Notes under the pieces: generated by a model | Told to the model about the DNA's origin: nothing | The model's input: the letters and a program-made list of their open reading frames with translations, nothing else | Database searches by the model: none | Assembly (NCBI GenBank): GCA_038324085.1 | Contig: JBBQHP010000019.1 | Location: 11,122-75,121 of the forward strand | Direction of reading: 5' to 3' | DNA from: Ga0077523 sp038324085 | GTDB taxonomy: Bacteria; Pseudomonadota; Gammaproteobacteria; Burkholderiales; Ga0077523 | Length of the DNA stretch: 64,000 bases | Shown here: piece by piece, positions 61,534-64,000 of the stretch | How positions within the stretch are numbered: the stretch's first letter is position 1 | How the letters are laid out: every line of letters starts with the position of its first letter | Position numbers and translations under genes: made by a program

Positions 61534-62445
61534 ATGAAAAAAATTGTTTTGATGTCGTTCGGCGCAATTGCGCTGGCTTCCGGCGGAATGGCCCAGGCGG
61601 CTACTACATACAACTGGACGTGGACGACCACGACGTCCGGCAATCCGATGACGGACAACACGACGTGGACGCCATCGACGACTACTGGCGACTGGTGTTC
61701 CGGCATGACGTCGGCCTCCATGTCGACTTACGGCAATTGCGCGCGGTACGGTGGTTCGGAGACGCCGGCCTCACCAGCGACCAACGTCATGCAAGTGACT
61801 GCCTACTCGAATACGGGCACCCTCGGGGCCGGTAAGGCGGCAGGTGACTACACGATCCAGAGTGCCTATCTGGCTTTCTGGGGCGACAGCGGATTGGGCA
61901 CAGTGAACCGAAATCCCGGTGGTACCGTGGATCCGCCAGAGGGTGGTACCGGCTCGACTCCGAGCAGCTCGGCGCCAGAGCACTCGATCGATAACAATGG
62001 CCGGATCGACATGATCCTGCTCACTTTCGATCGTGCGGTGAGCTTGACCGGCGTGGACGTTGGCTGGAGTCAAACGGATAGCGATATCACGCTGATGGCC
62101 TTCAATTCCACGGGCGTCATGAATGATCTCGTTGGCCAGAGCTACGGTGCGCTCCAATCCGGGTGGGAACTGGTGGGTCAATATTCGAACGCCAACAACG
62201 TGGCGGTCCAAGGTGTGACCACCGACATCAGTTCCCGCTATTGGTTGGTTGGCGCCTATAACCCGCTGGTCGGCGGTACGTCGCTCAGCGCAGGAAACGA
62301 CTATGTGAAATTGCGGGCATTCACCGCAACGGAAACGCAGAAGACCGTTCCGGAACCCTCCAGCGCCTGGCTGCTCGCAGCGGCAATTGCTGTCGGAGGC
62401 TGGGCGAGTCGGCGCAATCGCGGTGCGAAGGCAATCCCCGCCTGA
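61534..62445 (+). CDS. PEP-CTERM sorting-domain protein (Thr/Ser-rich)
   Basis: A 303-residue exported protein. The ATG gives the signal peptide MKKIVLMSFGAIALASGGMA; the GTG two codons earlier could also serve. The mature start is Thr/Trp-rich (YNWTWTTTTSGNPMTDNTTW). The C-terminus is VPEPSSAWLLAAAIAVGGW followed by ASRRNRG, the full PEP-CTERM signal for XrtA. The many Thr and Ser would suit O-glycosylation. No enzyme motif is recognised. A sigma-54-like promoter precedes it. Confidence 0.88.
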   Translation: MKKIVLMSFGAIALASGGMAQAATTYNWTWTTTTSGNPMTDNTTWTPSTTTGDWCSGMTSASMSTYGNCARYGGSETPASPATNVMQVTAYSNTGTLGAGKAAGDYTIQSAYLAFWGDSGLGTVNRNPGGTVDPPEGGTGSTPSSSAPEHSIDNNGRIDMILLTFDRAVSLTGVDVGWSQTDSDITLMAFNSTGVMNDLVGQSYGALQSGWELVGQYSNANNVAVQGVTTDISSRYWLVGAYNPLVGGTSLSAGNDYVKLRAFTATETQKTVPEPSSAWLLAAAIAVGGWASRRNRGAKAIPA

Positions 62446-62758
62446 CCGGGTTTGAGATACAGTTTTCTGGTATCGAGGTTTCTCGCGGCGATGACCCGGT
62501 CATCGCCGCCCTAGCGTCAAAGGTGTACGCCGTCCCGGAACTTCCACGGTCTCGTGGGTCCCGTTTGCCAGCAACGACGTCGGCAACATCCTCCAAAAAG
62601 TTGGGCGAGGAAACTGCCATCGAGGTGGACGAAAGCAGTCTCCGTGGTGTAAATGTCAGGTGACCCGTCCGTTGGAGGGCTCGTGACCGGTCGATCGGTA
62701 GTCGCTGTTCGACTGATTTTCGTGGTCTTTCCGCGCTCGGCGCGACAGGAGTTCGAAC
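62446..62758. other. Intergenic region between two PEP-CTERM genes
   Basis: This 313-base gap contains a perfect 11-bp hairpin near its start and a poor sigma-54-like match at 62603-62618 (invariant GG/GC kept, most other positions not). Nothing else was recognised. Confidence 0.5.
62485..62509. terminator. Hairpin after a PEP-CTERM gene
   Basis: GCGGCGATGAC and GTCATCGCCGC form a perfect 11-bp stem with a 3-base loop, 40 bases after the stop. No T tail is present, so it is a possible terminator or RNA-stabilising hairpin. Confidence 0.5.
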
Positions 62759-63466
62759 ATGGCAGTCTCAATTTCAAGGATCGTGGCAATCGCCACAGCC
62801 GTCACCGCCCTGGCGGTCTCATCGGCAGCAATGGCCGCGCCCGTGGCGTGCTCCAGTATTGATGCATCGTTGACGGCGAATCTCGGTGCGACCACGGCAG
62901 CGAATTGCACCACGGTTCTCGAGAACACATCACCGAGCGATTCGACCTTCGAGACGTTCTTCACCGGGTTCGATGGCGGAGGTTGGCATGCAGTGTCGTC
63001 CTTCACCCCCAATTCCGACAGCACCAATGCGGACGATCTGGATTTCGACGGTCTGTTCTGGGTTGCGCGGAGCACCCGCAGCTTCAGCGGGGTAGCTGCC
63101 TCCTGGACGGTGACCATCAGTCCTTCCGACCCGACAAACGTGCCTTCCTTTCCCCGCGACTACGATCTCCTGCTGGTGATCACCCAGGGCACTTTCTCGA
63201 ATGCCGATTCGCTGGGTTTCCTGGTAAGCGATTTCTCCTTCACCCAGCTTGGTATGGTCGGAGGCGCGTTCAACGCGAGTTTTCCCACCTCGGATACGTC
63301 CAACAATCCGGTCAGGGGACTCGCGCTGTTTGCGCGGGCCTTGACCTCAGGTGGGGGTGGCGGAGGTCTCGTTCCCGAGCCCGCTTCGATACCACTATTG
63401 CTTGGGGCAGCAGTCGCGTTCGTAGTCGTGGCCGCCCGCGGTAGCCGTACCAGAATCGTTGCCTGA
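62759..63466 (+). CDS. PEP-CTERM sorting-domain protein
   Basis: A 235-residue exported protein. The signal peptide is VAIATAVTALAVSSAAMA with cleavage near AMA-APV. Two cysteines (ACSS and NCTT) near the mature N-terminus could form a disulfide. The end of the protein is VPEPASIPLLLGAAVAFVVV with the basic tail ARGSRTRIVA. The mature domain is beta-rich with Asp-rich turns (DSTNADDLDFDGLFW). No function can be assigned beyond being an XrtA substrate. Confidence 0.88.
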   Translation: MAVSISRIVAIATAVTALAVSSAAMAAPVACSSIDASLTANLGATTAANCTTVLENTSPSDSTFETFFTGFDGGGWHAVSSFTPNSDSTNADDLDFDGLFWVARSTRSFSGVAASWTVTISPSDPTNVPSFPRDYDLLLVITQGTFSNADSLGFLVSDFSFTQLGMVGGAFNASFPTSDTSNNPVRGLALFARALTSGGGGGGLVPEPASIPLLLGAAVAFVVVAARGSRTRIVA

Positions 63467-63575
63467 CTCAGCTCTCGGACGCCGAACAGAAGCTCTGGCA
63501 CCGATCGGAGGATTCAGCTAGCATCTTGGGCTTCGCGTCGCGCGTGAGACGCCTCGTGCGTCTCGATGCGAATCC

Positions 63576-63651
63576 GGCCAAGTAGCTCAGTCGGTAGAGC
63601 AGAGGATTGAAAATCCTTGTGTCGGTGGTTCGATTCCGCCCTTGGCCACCA
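63576..63651 (+). tRNA. tRNA-Phe (anticodon GAA)
   Basis: The 76 bases fold as a complete tRNA: acceptor stem GGCCAAG/CTTGGCC, D-arm GCTCAGTCGGTAGAGC, anticodon stem and loop GGATT-GAA-AATCC (anticodon at 63609-63611), T-arm GTGGTTCGATTCCGCC, discriminator A and encoded CCA end. It is highly similar to other bacterial tRNA-Phe. Confidence 0.97.
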
Positions 63652-63701
63652 GCATCAAATAAAAAGAGCCCGCAGATTGCGGGCTCTTTTTATTTGATGC
63701 T
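63651..63701 (+). terminator. Terminator: 24-bp perfect inverted repeat after tRNA-Phe
   Basis: The arms AGCATCAAATAAAAAGAGCC plus CGCA and its exact complement are 24 bases each with a 3-base loop. The GC-rich core GAGCCCGCA/TGCGGGCTC is followed by TTTTTATTT, a classical terminator, and preceded by its complement, so it works on both strands. It begins at the last base of the tRNA. Confidence 0.9.
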
Positions 63702-63864
63702 GGGTGTTCCACATCGAGTTCCGCGCCGGCTGCGCGCTCTCTTGGCGCCGGGCAGGATCGAGCGTTTACCACCTCCCCGTATTGCGGCCCTGCATGCAAC
63801 ACGCGATGGTCCGGGGTCATGGGTGGTGTCCGCGCAGTTTCATCTGCCAGCGGCGGGGTACCCA

Positions 63865-64000
63865 CTAGTGGGCTGTAACGATTGAATCGGGAGTAATGCG
63901 CCGTGTGGGATCGAAGTACTTCCACTTCACGGGCTTTGGCTGTTCGTTGTACTTTCGGATGTATCGCATGAGCTTTCTTTTCAGGTCAGGCAGCGAAGTG
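63865..64000 (-). CDS. C-terminal end of an IS630-family-like transposase
   Basis: Forty-four residues and a stop are visible, reading SLPDLKRKLMRYIRKYN, KPVKWKYFDPTRRI and a short tail. This resembles the C-terminal helix and end of IS630-type DDE transposases. The 5' part is outside the window, so it cannot be said whether the copy is intact. An insertion element next to a tRNA gene marks a possible boundary of mobile DNA. Confidence 0.6.
   Translation of the reverse strand, partial: TSLPDLKRKLMRYIRKYNEQPKPVKWKYFDPTRRITPDSIVTAH

Noticed and set aside
62603..62618. Sigma-54 site before the last PEP-CTERM gene
   Set aside because: Only about half of the consensus positions match beyond the GG/GC spacing, so it is not called as a promoter.
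63861..63872. Perfect 12-base palindrome CCCACTAGTGGG
   Set aside because: It lies at the end of the transposase gene and may be part of an insertion-sequence end, but a single palindrome is not enough to call an inverted terminal repeat.
63587..63925. Minus-strand open frame across the tRNA gene
   Set aside because: Its end is the antisense translation of tRNA-Phe, a common false protein in databases.
1..64000. CRISPR arrays, ribosomal RNA, riboswitches, prophage genes
   Set aside because: No regularly spaced repeats, rRNA sequence, classical riboswitch core or phage structural genes were recognised on reading through the window.

Overview
The window is GC-rich DNA (codon third positions are mostly G or C) from a proteobacterium, most likely a betaproteobacterium of the floc- or biofilm-forming kind. 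The main evidence is a nearly complete exosortase A (XrtA/EpsH) and PEP-CTERM exopolysaccharide locus. It holds the XrtA-specific versions of the polysaccharide export, chain-length, tyrosine-kinase, ATPase, outer-membrane, deacetylase, FemAB, amidotransferase and sugar-transferase proteins, four PEP-CTERM cargo proteins, and sigma-54-like promoters in front of several of these units. No species can be named from the sequence alone.

Layout. (1) 1-7912, minus strand: a tightly coupled operon with repeated 4-base start/stop overlaps. In transcription order it encodes a GNAT-like protein, an AMP-forming acyl ligase, a PLP-dependent decarboxylase, a polysaccharide deacetylase, an asparagine-synthase-like protein without its glutaminase cysteine, a secreted beta-helix protein, and the start of a membrane protein cut by the window edge. 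(2) 8072-11266, plus strand: acyl carrier protein, two XrtA-associated alpha/beta hydrolase-fold proteins, and a glycosyltransferase. (3) 11315-15497: a kelch-like PEP-CTERM protein, an FkbM methyltransferase, a family 2 glycosyltransferase and a TPR protein. (4) 15635-43860, minus strand: the main EPS operon. It begins with the export lipoprotein at 43860 and runs through chain-length protein, autokinase, beta-barrel, ATPase, WecB, deacetylase, FemAB, three sugar transferases, two glutamine amidotransferases, GDP-mannose dehydrogenase, XrtA-EpsI, O-ligase, flippase, and further glycosyl- and methyltransferases. (5) 44825-50918, plus strand: two FeeM-type N-acyl amino acid synthases, a ThiF/E1-like adenylyltransferase, a nitroreductase-like protein, an SDR and a zinc-ribbon PP-loop ATPase. 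This is the best candidate here for an uncharacterised pathway. (6) 51279-52148: a PEP-CTERM protein with a good sigma-54 promoter and a strong terminator. (7) 52692-61361: a Lol/MacB-like ABC exporter (ATPase and two permeases) with a DUF1302-like barrel, divergent from a LolA-like carrier and the PrsT TPR protein. (8) 61534-63466: two PEP-CTERM proteins. (9) tRNA-Phe, a 24-bp perfect inverted repeat, and the end of an IS630-like transposase.

How it fits together. The inferred model is that sugar nucleotides are made and modified (WecB, GDP-mannose dehydrogenase, amidotransferases), chains are assembled and flipped (glycosyltransferases, Wzx-like protein), and polymer is exported through the Wzz/Wza-like and beta-barrel proteins. 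PEP-CTERM proteins are processed by XrtA and may be glycosylated by the O-ligase. Shared sigma-54-like promoters suggest that cargo and polymer genes are switched on together. The priming sugar transferase and the PrsK/PrsR regulators expected for such a locus are not in the window and presumably lie elsewhere.
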